The translations under genes and the position numbers were made by a program. 64,000 nt of DNA from Streptomyces monomycini (GTDB lineage: Bacteria; Actinomycetota; Actinomycetes; Streptomycetales; Streptomycetaceae), in the NCBI RefSeq assembly GCF_022271435.1, contig NZ_JAFIQY010000016.1, forward strand, positions 62,001 through 126,000, written 5' to 3'. Numbering within the stretch: the stretch's first letter is position 1; each line of letters begins with the position of its first letter. Shown here in pieces: positions 53,462 through 61,523 of the stretch. Under the pieces are notes generated by a model that was given only the letters and a program-made list of their open reading frames with translations, did not search any database and was not told the origin of the DNA.

Positions 53462-54652
53462 CTAGAGTTGGCTGTCCCCGTCGGCCAGACGCCCCAGGAT
53501 CAGCGCGATGCGCAGCGTGAAGGCGGAGCGTACGTCCGAAGGTGACCATCCGGTGACGTCGGTCACACGTCGCAGCCGGTAGCGCACGGTGTTGGGGTGC
53601 ACGAAGAGCATCCGCGCCGCGCCCTCCAGACTGCTGGCTTGTTCCAGATACACGCTCAGCGTCTCCAGGAGGGCCGAGCCTGCTTCCTCCAGTGGTCTGT
53701 AGATCTCCTCCACCAGCTGCTGACGCGCAGCCGGGTCGGACGCCATCGCCCGCTCCGGCAGCAGGTCGTCGGACAGTACGGGACGGGGGGCATCCGGCCA
53801 AGCGGCACATGCCTTCAGTCCCGCGGCGGCGGCCTGCGCGGAGCGGGTCGCGGCCAGCAGGTCGGCCACCACCGGACCGGCCACCACCGGGCCCGCCGCG
53901 AACGGTCCGATCAGGGCTTTCGCCGCCTTGAGCGGGTCGTCCGAGCCGCCCGCGATGACGACCAGGCGGCTGCCCAGGACGCCGGTGAGCACCTGGAGCT
54001 TGGCGTGCCGGGACGCGCGGCGGATGGCTTCCACCGTCAGCTCGCTGTCCCCGTCGGGGGCCGTACCCAGCACAACGCACACATGTTCGGGAGAATTCCA
54101 GCCGAGCGCGGCGGCCCGTGAGATCGCCCCCTCGTCCGCCTCCCCGGAGAGCACCGCGTTGACCACCAGCGACTCCAGCCGCGCGTCCCACGCGCCCCGC
54201 GCCTCGGCGGCCTGCGCGTACACCTGGGCGGTGGCGAAGGCGATCTCCCGCGCGTAGACGAGCAGCGCCTCACGCAGCACGCCCTCGTCCCCGGGGGCCG
54301 CCACGTCGTCGATCGCCGCCTCCATGACCTCGATGGTCGTACGGACCATCTCGACGGTCTGGCGCAAAGTGATCGCCCGGGTCAGCTCGCGCGGCGCCGT
54401 GCCGAACACGTCGGTGCTGATGGCCTGCGGCGTCTCCGGATGCCGGAACCACTCGGTGAAGGCCGCGATGCCCGCCTGGGCGACGAGGCCGATCCAGGAG
54501 CGGTTCTCCGGCGGCATGGCGCGGTACCACGGCAGCTGCGCGTCCATGCGGGCGATGGCGTTGGCAGCCAGCTTTCCCGACGACTTCTCCAGACGGCGGA
54601 GGGTCGCGGTGTGCGGATGCGGGTGCGGGTCGCGCGATGCGGGTTCAGACAC
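53462..54652 (-). CDS. fasR: transcriptional regulator of fatty acid biosynthesis
   Basis: This 396-residue PucR-like protein has an N-terminal helical sensory region, a central region and a C-terminal HTH (LEGAARMLFVHPNTVRYRLRRVTDVTGWSPSDVRSAF). Its position directly upstream of fabD on the same strand is that of FasR in Streptomyces, which activates the fabD-fabH-acpP-fabF operon. The ATG lies close to the leaderless-like GTG of the pirin gene on the other strand. Confidence 0.92.
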   Translation of the reverse strand: MSEPASRDPHPHPHTATLRRLEKSSGKLAANAIARMDAQLPWYRAMPPENRSWIGLVAQAGIAAFTEWFRHPETPQAISTDVFGTAPRELTRAITLRQTVEMVRTTIEVMEAAIDDVAAPGDEGVLREALLVYAREIAFATAQVYAQAAEARGAWDARLESLVVNAVLSGEADEGAISRAAALGWNSPEHVCVVLGTAPDGDSELTVEAIRRASRHAKLQVLTGVLGSRLVVIAGGSDDPLKAAKALIGPFAAGPVVAGPVVADLLAATRSAQAAAAGLKACAAWPDAPRPVLSDDLLPERAMASDPAARQQLVEEIYRPLEEAGSALLETLSVYLEQASSLEGAARMLFVHPNTVRYRLRRVTDVTGWSPSDVRSAFTLRIALILGRLADGDSQL

Positions 54653-54713
54653 GGGGACAAGCCTGCCTTATCGGGGCGGTGTGACGGCGCGGTGGGCTCT
54701 CGGGGGCGGGGGC

Positions 54714-54725
54714 TACGGTGGTCGG
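54714..54725 (+). promoter_or_regulatory. leaderless promoter of the pirin gene
   Basis: TACGGT (54714-54719) ends 6 nt before the GTG at 54726 with no ribosome site between, deciding this GTG as the start. Confidence 0.5.
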
Positions 54726-55400
54726 GTGATCCAGGTACACAGAGGCGACGAACGCTATCCGGGCGGTGACGCGGCGGCCGGCATCGAGACCCGGCACGCC
54801 TTCTCCTTCGGCCCGCACTACGACCCGGACAACCTGCGGTTCGGCGCGCTGGTCGCCTGCAACGAGGAACGGCTGGCGCCCGGCGCCGGTTTCGACGAGC
54901 ACCCGCACCGCGACACCGAGATCGTCACCTGGGTCGTCGAGGGGGAGCTGACCCACCGCGACTCCACCACCGGCCACGAGACGGTGGTGCGGCCCGGCGA
55001 CGTGCAGCGGCTCAGCTCGGCGGACGGCGTGCGGCACGAGGAACGCAACGGCGGCGACGGGCCGCTGCGGTTCGTGCAGATGTGGCTCGCGCCCACCGGG
55101 TCCGGCGGCGAGCCGGTGTACGAGGTGGTGCGCGGCATCGCCGACGGCACGCCGTACGCGCTGCCCGGAGCCGCGTCGATGCTGCACGTTCGACGGCTGG
55201 CCGACGGTGAACGGTCCGCCGTGCCGGACGCGCCGCGGATGTACGTGCACGTCGTGCGCGGCGCGATCCGGCTGGCCGGCGAGCGCCTGGCGGCCGGGGA
55301 CGCGGCGCGCGTCACGGACGCGGCCGACCTGGAGCTGGCCGCCGACGGCGCCGCGGAGTGCCTGCTGTGGGAGATGCCGGGCGAACCGTCGTACGGCTGA
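54726..55400 (+). CDS. pirin-family cupin protein
   Basis: The bicupin begins IQVHRGDERYPGG and carries the metal motif GFDEHPHRDTEIVTWVVEGELTHRDS (His-x-His) and GDVQRLSSADGVRHEERN with its conserved Glu/His. Some pirins act as quercetinases or as iron-dependent transcription cofactors; nothing here distinguishes these. It is 224 aa and divergent from fasR. Confidence 0.92.
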   Translation: MIQVHRGDERYPGGDAAAGIETRHAFSFGPHYDPDNLRFGALVACNEERLAPGAGFDEHPHRDTEIVTWVVEGELTHRDSTTGHETVVRPGDVQRLSSADGVRHEERNGGDGPLRFVQMWLAPTGSGGEPVYEVVRGIADGTPYALPGAASMLHVRRLADGERSAVPDAPRMYVHVVRGAIRLAGERLAAGDAARVTDAADLELAADGAAECLLWEMPGEPSYG

Positions 55401-55507
55401 GGTGGAGACGGACCGTCGTACGGCGGAGAGGGTGGCGGACCGTCGTACGGCGCAGGGGGCGGCGGACCGTCGTACGGCCCGGCCCCCCGCGGCACCGCTG
55501 CGCGTGT

Positions 55508-56326
55508 TCAGCGCAGCTCGGCGAGGATCGCGTCCGTGAGCGGCGGCCACGCCTCGACCGCCCAGGGGCCGAAGGCCCGGTCGGCCAGCGCGACGCAGGC
55601 CGCGCCCGCGTCCGGGTCCACCCACAGGAACGTGCCCGACTGGCCGAAGTGCCCGAAGGTGCGCGGCGAGGACGAAGCGCCCGTCCAGTGCGGCGACTTG
55701 CCGTCCCGGATCTCGAAGCCCAGGCCCCAGTCGTTCGGGTTCTGCGTCCCGTAGCCGGGCAGCACACCGCGGACGCCGGGGAAGACCACGGAGGTCGCCT
55801 CGGCGAGCGTCTGCGGCGCCAGCAGCCGCGGCGCGAGGAGTTCGGCGCCGAAGCGGGCCATGTCGGCGGCGGTCGAGACGCCGTCCTTGGCGGGTGAGCC
55901 CGGCAGGTCGGTGGCGGCCATACCGAGCGGTTCGAGGACCGCCTCGCGCAGGTACTGCGGGAAGGGGATGTCGGTGGCCTTGGCGATGTGGTCGCCGAGC
56001 GCCTCGAAGCCCGCGTTCGAGTACAGCCGGCGCTCGCCCGGCGCGGCCTGCACCCGGTCCTCGTCGAAGGCCAGCCCGCCGGTGTGCGCGAGCAGGTGGC
56101 GCACGGTCGAGCCCGGTGGCCCGGCCGGTTCGTCCAGCTCCACCGCCCCTTCCTCGACGGCGAGCAGCGCGGCGTACGCGGCGAGCGGCTTGGTGACCGA
56201 GGCCAGCGGGAAGCGGTGCTCCTGGGGACCGTACGATCCGGCCACCGTCCCGTCGGTCCGTACGACAGCGACGGCCGCGGTCGGCACCGGCCAGTTCTCG
56301 ATCATCCGAAGGCTCTGCAAGGGCAT
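55508..56326 (-). CDS. serine beta-lactamase-like hydrolase
   Basis: Class C-type penicillin-recognising motifs are present: FPLASVTKPLAAYAAL (SxxK near residue 42), LYSNAGFEALGDHI (YxN near 105) and FGHFGQSGTFLWV (HxG near 240). No signal peptide is visible, so it is likely a cytosolic esterase or D-amino-acid peptidase rather than a true beta-lactamase. The ATG at 56326 lies 7 nt after TAGGCT; the TTG start at 56476 would extend into the MerR promoter palindrome and is rejected. Confidence 0.88.
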   Translation of the reverse strand: MPLQSLRMIENWPVPTAAVAVVRTDGTVAGSYGPQEHRFPLASVTKPLAAYAALLAVEEGAVELDEPAGPPGSTVRHLLAHTGGLAFDEDRVQAAPGERRLYSNAGFEALGDHIAKATDIPFPQYLREAVLEPLGMAATDLPGSPAKDGVSTAADMARFGAELLAPRLLAPQTLAEATSVVFPGVRGVLPGYGTQNPNDWGLGFEIRDGKSPHWTGASSSPRTFGHFGQSGTFLWVDPDAGAACVALADRAFGPWAVEAWPPLTDAILAELR

Positions 56327-56456
56327 GGCCACGAGCCTAACGCTCCGGGTGGCGGGGCCGGGACGGGCCGGGGGAGAAGGCGGGTCCGGGCCGGGGCAGC
56401 CGGGGGAGGGCGCGCGGCCGGCCGCGGATCTCCTCAAGACCGGGTCAAGACTTCGC

Positions 56457-56487
56457 TTGCTTGGAGTGCACTCCAAGTCTCTAGCGT
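56457..56487 (+). promoter_or_regulatory. MerR-type promoter with operator palindrome
   Basis: TTGCTT (56457-56462) and TAGCGT (56482-56487) are separated by 19 bp, the over-long spacing of MerR-activated promoters. The perfect 18-bp palindrome CTTGGAGTGCACTCCAAG (56460-56477) lies within the spacer, as MerR operators do. It drives merR and the aldo/keto reductase. Confidence 0.8.
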
Positions 56488-56558
56488 TGAAGCCGTCGTG
56501 AGAGATCCGGAGAAAACGTTCCTGCTACGGGACATCCGGCGACAACGGGAGGCACGGC

Positions 56559-57026
56559 ATGACGGTGACGGCGACGGACCGGACGGTGCGGGAACCAGCA
56601 CGGCTGACGGCCTGCAAAGGACCGGTCCTGTACCCGCGGCCCACCGGCCGCGACCAGTACACGATCAGCGAGGTCGCCGAGGTCACCGGCCTGAGCGCGC
56701 ACACCCTGCGCTGGTACGAACGGATCGGGCTGATGCCGCACGTGGACCGTACGCACACGGGCCAGCGCCGCTTCAGCAACCGCGACCTGGACTGGCTGGA
56801 CCTGGTGACCAAGCTCCGCCTGACCGGCATGCCGGTCGCGGACATGGTCCGCTACGCCGAGCTGGTGCGCGAGGGCGCGCACACCTTCCCCGAGCGGGAA
56901 CGGCTGCTGACCGCGCACCGCGAGGACGTACGGCAGCGGATCGCCGAACTGCAGAGCACGCTCCAGGTCCTCGACTACAAGATCGACATTTATGCCGACG
57001 CCCGCCGGGCGTCGGAGAGAGTCTGA
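56559..57026 (+). CDS. MerR-family transcriptional regulator
   Basis: The HTH is TISEVAEVTGLSAHTLRWYERIGLMPHVDRTHTGQRRFSNRDLDWLDLVTKLRLTGMPVADMVRYAELVREG, split here by description, beginning near residue 35 after a longer-than-usual N-terminal tail. The C-terminal helix carries no Cys pair, so it is not a metal or redox-Cys sensor but the type controlling aldo/keto reductases. It precedes the reductase by 7 bp and probably controls its own promoter. Confidence 0.92.
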   Translation: MTVTATDRTVREPARLTACKGPVLYPRPTGRDQYTISEVAEVTGLSAHTLRWYERIGLMPHVDRTHTGQRRFSNRDLDWLDLVTKLRLTGMPVADMVRYAELVREGAHTFPERERLLTAHREDVRQRIAELQSTLQVLDYKIDIYADARRASERV

Positions 57027-57033
57027 GGACGGC

Positions 57034-58062
57034 ATGACCACAGAGCACATCGGCACCGTTCAGCTGGGCGCCTCCGGACCGCTGGTCGGTGTCCAGGGCC
57101 TCGGCTGCATGGGCATGAGCTTCGCGTACGGCCCGACGGACGACGAGGGCGAGGCGCGGGCCACACTGGAGCGGGCGCTCGAACTGGGCGTCACACTCTT
57201 CGACACCGCCGACATGTACGGCATGGGCCGCAACGAGGAGTTCATAGCCCCGTTCGTCCAGGCGCACCGCGACGAGATCGTGGTGGCGACCAAGTTCGCG
57301 ATCGCCGCGGACCCGGCCGACCCGCTGAACCCGGCCAAGCGGGTCATCCGCAACGACCGCCCCTACATCCGCGAGGCGGTCGAGGCGAGCCTGCGCCGCC
57401 TGGGCGTCGACGCGATCGACCTGTACTACATGCACCGCCGGGACCCGGCCGTCCCCATCGAGGACACGGTCGGCGCGATGGCCGAGCTGGTGGCCGAGGG
57501 CAAGGTCAAGCACCTGGGCCTGAGCGAGGTCACCGGCGGCGAACTGCGCGCGGCCCAGGGCGTGCACCCGATCGCGGCCGTGCAGTCGGAGTGGTCGCTG
57601 TTCAGCCGGGACGTGGAGAACGGCGTGGTGCCGGCCGCACGCGAACTGGGCGTCGGCTTCGTGCCGTACTCGCCGCTCGGCCGCGGCTTCCTGACCGGCT
57701 CGTTCGTCAGCGCCGAGAAGGAGCTGAGCGAGGACGACTTCCGCCGTCAGCAGCCCCGTTTCACCGGCGACAACGCGAAGGCCAACGCGGCGCTGCTGGA
57801 GCCGGTCCGTGAGGTCGCCGCGGCCCACGGGGCCTCGCTCGGGCAGGTCGCGCTGGCCTGGGTGCAGCAGCAGGCGCAGGTGCACGGCCTGGCCGTGGTG
57901 CCGATCCCCGGGACGCGCAAGCGCAGCCGGATCGAGGAGAACGCGGCCGCCACGCGCGTCGTGCTCACCGAGGAGGAACTGGCGCTGCTGGCGCCCGTCG
58001 CGGGCAAGGTGGCGGGCGACCGGTACGCGGACATGAAGTTCACCTCGGCGGGCCGGGAGTAA
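57034..58062 (+). CDS. aldo/keto reductase
   Basis: The NADP-dependent (beta/alpha)8 enzyme has the tetrad: Asp and Tyr in TLFDTADMYGMGRNEE, Lys in IVVATKFAI near residue 88 and His in LYYMHRRDPAVPIED near 127. It begins VQLGASGPLVGVQGLGCMGMSFAYG and has the SEVTGGELRAAQ loop. It detoxifies aldehydes or reduces ketones. Length 342 aa. It is the second gene of the MerR operon, closed by a strong hairpin. Confidence 0.94.
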   Translation: MTTEHIGTVQLGASGPLVGVQGLGCMGMSFAYGPTDDEGEARATLERALELGVTLFDTADMYGMGRNEEFIAPFVQAHRDEIVVATKFAIAADPADPLNPAKRVIRNDRPYIREAVEASLRRLGVDAIDLYYMHRRDPAVPIEDTVGAMAELVAEGKVKHLGLSEVTGGELRAAQGVHPIAAVQSEWSLFSRDVENGVVPAARELGVGFVPYSPLGRGFLTGSFVSAEKELSEDDFRRQQPRFTGDNAKANAALLEPVREVAAAHGASLGQVALAWVQQQAQVHGLAVVPIPGTRKRSRIEENAAATRVVLTEEELALLAPVAGKVAGDRYADMKFTSAGRE

Positions 58063-58075
58063 CACCCGCGCACGC

Positions 58076-58116
58076 GCGGCGGGCGGAGCCGTCCCCCGAT
58101 CGGCTCCGCCCGCCGC
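58076..58116. terminator. bidirectional terminator after the aldo/keto reductase
   Basis: A perfect 16-bp stem (58076-58091 and 58101-58116) with a 9-nt loop is followed by GTTTCCC. It separates the reductase from the convergent acyltransferase gene. Confidence 0.8.
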
Positions 58117-58139
58117 GTTTCCCGCGCCCGCGCCGGGGC

Positions 58140-59369
58140 TCAGGCGAGCCCCAGCGCGAACACCGCGAAGGCCGCCGCCAGGGTTCCCGCGACGGTCCGC
58201 CGGGCCGCCGTGACACCGGTCCACGGCGCCTCGAAACGGCGGGTCAGACGGCCGATGAGCAGCAGCACCACCGCGAAGACCGGCAGCCAGGCGAGGCGGG
58301 CCAGGACCCAGCCGACGGTGTCCGGCGCGGTGGTGAGACCGGGCACGGCGCCGAGGAAGGACGCGGGGACGGCCGCCGAGAACATCGCCGTCTGGTGCCA
58401 GCACAGCACCGTCATCGCACAGAGGTTGACGACGACCACGGGTGCCCAGAGGGCAGGGCGGCGCAGCAGCCGGGCGATACGGTCGCGCAGCAGGACCGCG
58501 GCGCCGGACTGGGCCGCGGCCAGCGCGAGGACCAGCAGCGACGGCGGGTGCGAGTTCGTACGGTCCTGGCCCGGGACACCGACCATGCTCGCCGGGTAGT
58601 GGAAGAACAGCAGCAGCGCGGCGAACAGGGCGGTACCGCCCAGCAGCAGCACCCAGGCGGCACGCCGGCCGAGCCGCTTCTCCCCCCAGGACACGCCCAG
58701 TTGGTACGCGAACATCCAGCCCGGCAGCAGATTGAGCAGGCTCAGCCACGACGGCATCGCGTCGGCGTACGGCCCGTACCGCAGGAAGTCGACGACGGCG
58801 ACGGCGCCCAGCAGCGGGGCTGCGGCCCAGGCGCCCAGGCGGCGCGCCGCGCGGACGCAGTACGGCGTGAGCGCGGTGATCCCCGCGTAGACGCCGACGA
58901 ACCACAGGGGCTGGATGACCAGCGTCGCCCCCGTACGCAGCGTGGCTTCGGGCACGCCGAGCGTGGACAGTACGGGGATCAGCGCCGCCCAGACAGCGGT
59001 CACCCCGAGAACGGGGCGGCCCAGCCGTGCCAGCCGGGCCCGCAGCCAGTGGCCCGTCGACTCCCCGCGCGCGGCGGCCCGGTGGAAGGAGAGCACCGAG
59101 GCGTACCCGCCGACCAGGAAGAAGATGCCGAGCATCTGGAGAACCCAGCTCGCGGGCGCCAGGGCGGCGAAGGAGGACAGCGGGCTCGCGTTGTGCAGCG
59201 CGCCGCCGGGGTCGAGGGTGAATCCGCCGAGCAGCCAGTGCCCGGTCGGCACGGCGAGCAGCGCGAGCGCGCGCAGGCCGTCGACGGCACGGTCACGGTG
59301 GGCGGGGGTACGGCCCTCGATGGTGCGGATGGTCTTGCGGACGGGAGCCAGGAGTGGGGTGGCGGCCAT
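58140..59369 (-). CDS. acyltransferase family membrane protein (acyltransferase 3)
   Basis: The 409-residue protein has about ten membrane helices and begins with the OafA-type AVDGLRALALLAVPTGHWLLGG, where the conserved motif-I His is in PTGHW. The later LWFVGVYAGITALTPY matches the family. Members O-acylate sugars, peptidoglycan or antibiotics. There is no C-terminal SGNH domain. The adjacent DUF1023 gene is on the same strand after 69 bp and may be co-transcribed. Confidence 0.88.
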   Translation of the reverse strand: MAATPLLAPVRKTIRTIEGRTPAHRDRAVDGLRALALLAVPTGHWLLGGFTLDPGGALHNASPLSSFAALAPASWVLQMLGIFFLVGGYASVLSFHRAAARGESTGHWLRARLARLGRPVLGVTAVWAALIPVLSTLGVPEATLRTGATLVIQPLWFVGVYAGITALTPYCVRAARRLGAWAAAPLLGAVAVVDFLRYGPYADAMPSWLSLLNLLPGWMFAYQLGVSWGEKRLGRRAAWVLLLGGTALFAALLLFFHYPASMVGVPGQDRTNSHPPSLLVLALAAAQSGAAVLLRDRIARLLRRPALWAPVVVVNLCAMTVLCWHQTAMFSAAVPASFLGAVPGLTTAPDTVGWVLARLAWLPVFAVVLLLIGRLTRRFEAPWTGVTAARRTVAGTLAAAFAVFALGLA

Positions 59370-59438
59370 GAGGGCCTCCTTCGGAGGAGGTTCGGTCGGG
59401 GAGGAGTCGGGGAGGAGTAGCGGGCTGCGGCGTCGGCG

Positions 59439-60605
59439 TCAGCGCACCCGGTCGTAGCGGCCGAGCGCGATGTCGGCGAAGTTGCGCAACGAGTCCGTGC
59501 CGGGCGCGAGATAGCCGGTGTGCCCCTCGGCTGTCCTGGCGGGCACTCGGCGCGCGCCGAACTCCGGGTCCGTCGGGTCCGTACCGTGCCCCAGGCCCAG
59601 GAACTCGACGTTCGGCACGTTGCCGATCCAGTCGGAGGCGTCCCGGGCGGCCCACACCCGGGCGGTGGTGTGCAGCGCCGCCGCACTGTCCGTGCGCATC
59701 CCGGGGGAGCCGAAGACGATGAGGTCCGCGATCCGCCCCGGCTCCAGCAGCGGTACGGCTTGAGCGCACACGACCGTGCCGTAGCTGTGGCACAGCAGGG
59801 CGGGGGCCCGGACGCCGACGGCGGCCAGCCCGTCCAGGAAGCGGGCCAGGCGCGGGGCGCCGGCCTCCGCCAGGCGGCCGGTCGCGGCGTCCGGGCCGAG
59901 GCCGACCGGCGTGGTGTAGCCGGTCCAGGCGATCGCGGCCGTAGGGACACCGGGCGCTTCGGCGGCCATCCGGGCCCGCAGCGACTTCGCCATGCCGGAC
60001 GGCGTGCCGTACGGGTCGCGTGCGCGGTCGGACGAGGACAGGTCGATGTCCGAGCCCGGTACGAACACCGACGTGCGCCGCGCCGCCACCAGATCCCCGA
60101 ACACCTCGGCCACCTGGCCGCGGCCGCGCGGGTCGAAGGCGAGTATCTGACGGCCGGGGCGCAGGAGTTCGGCGTACCGGTCAGCCAGTCGGCGGGCCTC
60201 CTGGTGGTCCTGGAGGGTGCCGGCCGGGTCGGTGGCGCGGGCCGTCTGCCGGTCGCGTTCCGCCGTCAGCGCGAGGGCGTTGGCGCGGTAGCGCAGGGCC
60301 ACCGGCGCGCCGTCCAGATTGCCCACGGTCAACGGGTGACGGGCCGCCAGTTCCTGCCGCTGGGCCTCGCTCAGCGCGGCGAAGAAGCGGGCGACCTGCG
60401 CCGGGGTGGCGGTCACCGGGTCCGGCAGCCGCCTGCCCAGCGAGTGGTCGGCGCGCCAGGCGGCGGCGCCGGGCGCGGGCCCGGTGACGGCCTCCTGGGT
60501 GGACCCCGCCGCCCAGCCGCCGGTGCCGCCGACGACCACCGCCGCCAGCGTGAGGGCGACGAGCGTGCGCCTACCGCGTGGGGTGAACCGGCGCAGCAAG
60601 GACAT
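59439..60605 (-). CDS. secreted DUF1023-type alpha/beta hydrolase
   Basis: An N-terminal membrane or signal segment (TLVALTLAAVVVGGTGGWAAG) precedes a lid-like region and the hydrolase core with the nucleophile Ser in LLCHSYGTVVC near residue 270 (usually GHSYG) and the catalytic Asp/His in HTTARVWAARDASDWIGNVP and GHTGYL. The family (388 aa here) is common in Streptomyces. A two-component-system motif lies upstream, suggesting regulation by the neighbouring response regulator. Confidence 0.85.
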   Translation of the reverse strand: MSLLRRFTPRGRRTLVALTLAAVVVGGTGGWAAGSTQEAVTGPAPGAAAWRADHSLGRRLPDPVTATPAQVARFFAALSEAQRQELAARHPLTVGNLDGAPVALRYRANALALTAERDRQTARATDPAGTLQDHQEARRLADRYAELLRPGRQILAFDPRGRGQVAEVFGDLVAARRTSVFVPGSDIDLSSSDRARDPYGTPSGMAKSLRARMAAEAPGVPTAAIAWTGYTTPVGLGPDAATGRLAEAGAPRLARFLDGLAAVGVRAPALLCHSYGTVVCAQAVPLLEPGRIADLIVFGSPGMRTDSAAALHTTARVWAARDASDWIGNVPNVEFLGLGHGTDPTDPEFGARRVPARTAEGHTGYLAPGTDSLRNFADIALGRYDRVR

Positions 60606-60698
60606 GGTGGGGTCTCCCTCTTCCGTTGGCGTGACGGAGGGAAACGTAGAAAGCGGGTGGGTGACCCGGCGTCACACCGCGGGGCCAACTGTCCGCTG

Positions 60699-60778
60699 AT
60701 ACCGGGGTAGGGGGTGCCTGAACTGCTCGTCCTTCAGCACGACCGGCCACCCCGAGGACCTTGTAGGGGGTTACCCCC
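60699..60778. promoter_or_regulatory. motif cluster upstream of the DUF1023 gene
   Basis: ATACCGGGGTA (60699-60709) matches, inverted, a motif before the histidine kinase gene. GGGGGT and ACCCCC (60766-60778) form a 13-bp dyad. Both may bind the neighbouring response regulator. Confidence 0.35.
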
Positions 60779-60842
60779 ACCCCACCCGCCCCCACCGGCC
60801 CGTACGTCGGCGGGGCCGCCCTGAGGGCATGGCGGTGCCCGG

Positions 60843-61523
60843 TCAGTTCACGCCCGGTGACACCAGCCCCGACTCGTACGCGAAGATCACGGCCTGCGCG
60901 CGGTCGCGCAGCTCCAGCTTGGCCAGCACCCGGCCGATGTGGGTCTTCACCGTCTGTTCGGCGAGCACCAGCGCCTCCGCGATCTCCTGGTTCGACAGGC
61001 CGCGGGCGATCAGCTCCAGTACCTCGGTCTCCCGTGGCGTCAGCCCGTTCAGGCGCAGCGCGGTCCGGTCCTTGCGCGGTGCGGGCCGCTGCCGGGCGAA
61101 GTCGGCGATCAGGCGCCGCGTCACGGACGGCGCGAGCAGCGCCTCGCCCGCCGCGACCACCCGTACCGCCGAGATCAGGTCGGCCGGCGGCGCGTCCTTC
61201 AGCAGGAACCCCGACGCCCCCGCCCGCAGCGCCTCGTACACGTAGTCGTCGACGTCGAAGGTGGTGAGCATCAGCACCTTCGGCCGGTGCACGACGCCGG
61301 GCGGCGGGTCCAGCAGCTGCCGGGCCGCCTCCAGCCCGTCCATCTCCGGCATCCGGACGTCCATCAGCACCACGTCCGGGTGCGTACGGCGGCTCAGTTC
61401 GACGCCCTGCACGCCGTCCGGCGCATCACCGACGACGTCGATGTCGCTCTGCGCCGCGAGCAGTGCGGCGAAGCCGGCTCGCACCATGGCCTGGTCGTCG
61501 ACGATGATCACCCGAGTGGTCAT
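60843..61523 (-). CDS. NarL/FixJ-family response regulator
   Basis: The receiver domain has DDQAMVRAGFAALL at the start and the phospho-acceptor Asp in PDVVLMDVRMPEMDGLEAARQLL near residue 54, followed by the LuxR HTH LTPRETEVLELIARGLSNQEIAEALVLAEQTVKTHIGRVLAKL. Its start overlaps the kinase stop by 4 bp. Length 226 aa. Confidence 0.94.
   Translation of the reverse strand: MTTRVIIVDDQAMVRAGFAALLAAQSDIDVVGDAPDGVQGVELSRRTHPDVVLMDVRMPEMDGLEAARQLLDPPPGVVHRPKVLMLTTFDVDDYVYEALRAGASGFLLKDAPPADLISAVRVVAAGEALLAPSVTRRLIADFARQRPAPRKDRTALRLNGLTPRETEVLELIARGLSNQEIAEALVLAEQTVKTHIGRVLAKLELRDRAQAVIFAYESGLVSPGVN

Noticed and set aside
53462..54191. Read-through fusion of fabD with an upstream minus-strand open frame starting at 54191
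   Set aside because: The extra codons lie out of frame over fasR and have no domain; fabD has its usual start at 53372.
56327..56476. Extension of the serine hydrolase to a TTG at 56476
   Set aside because: It would start inside the MerR operator palindrome and adds Pro/Arg-rich sequence; the ATG at 56326 follows a leaderless -10 box.
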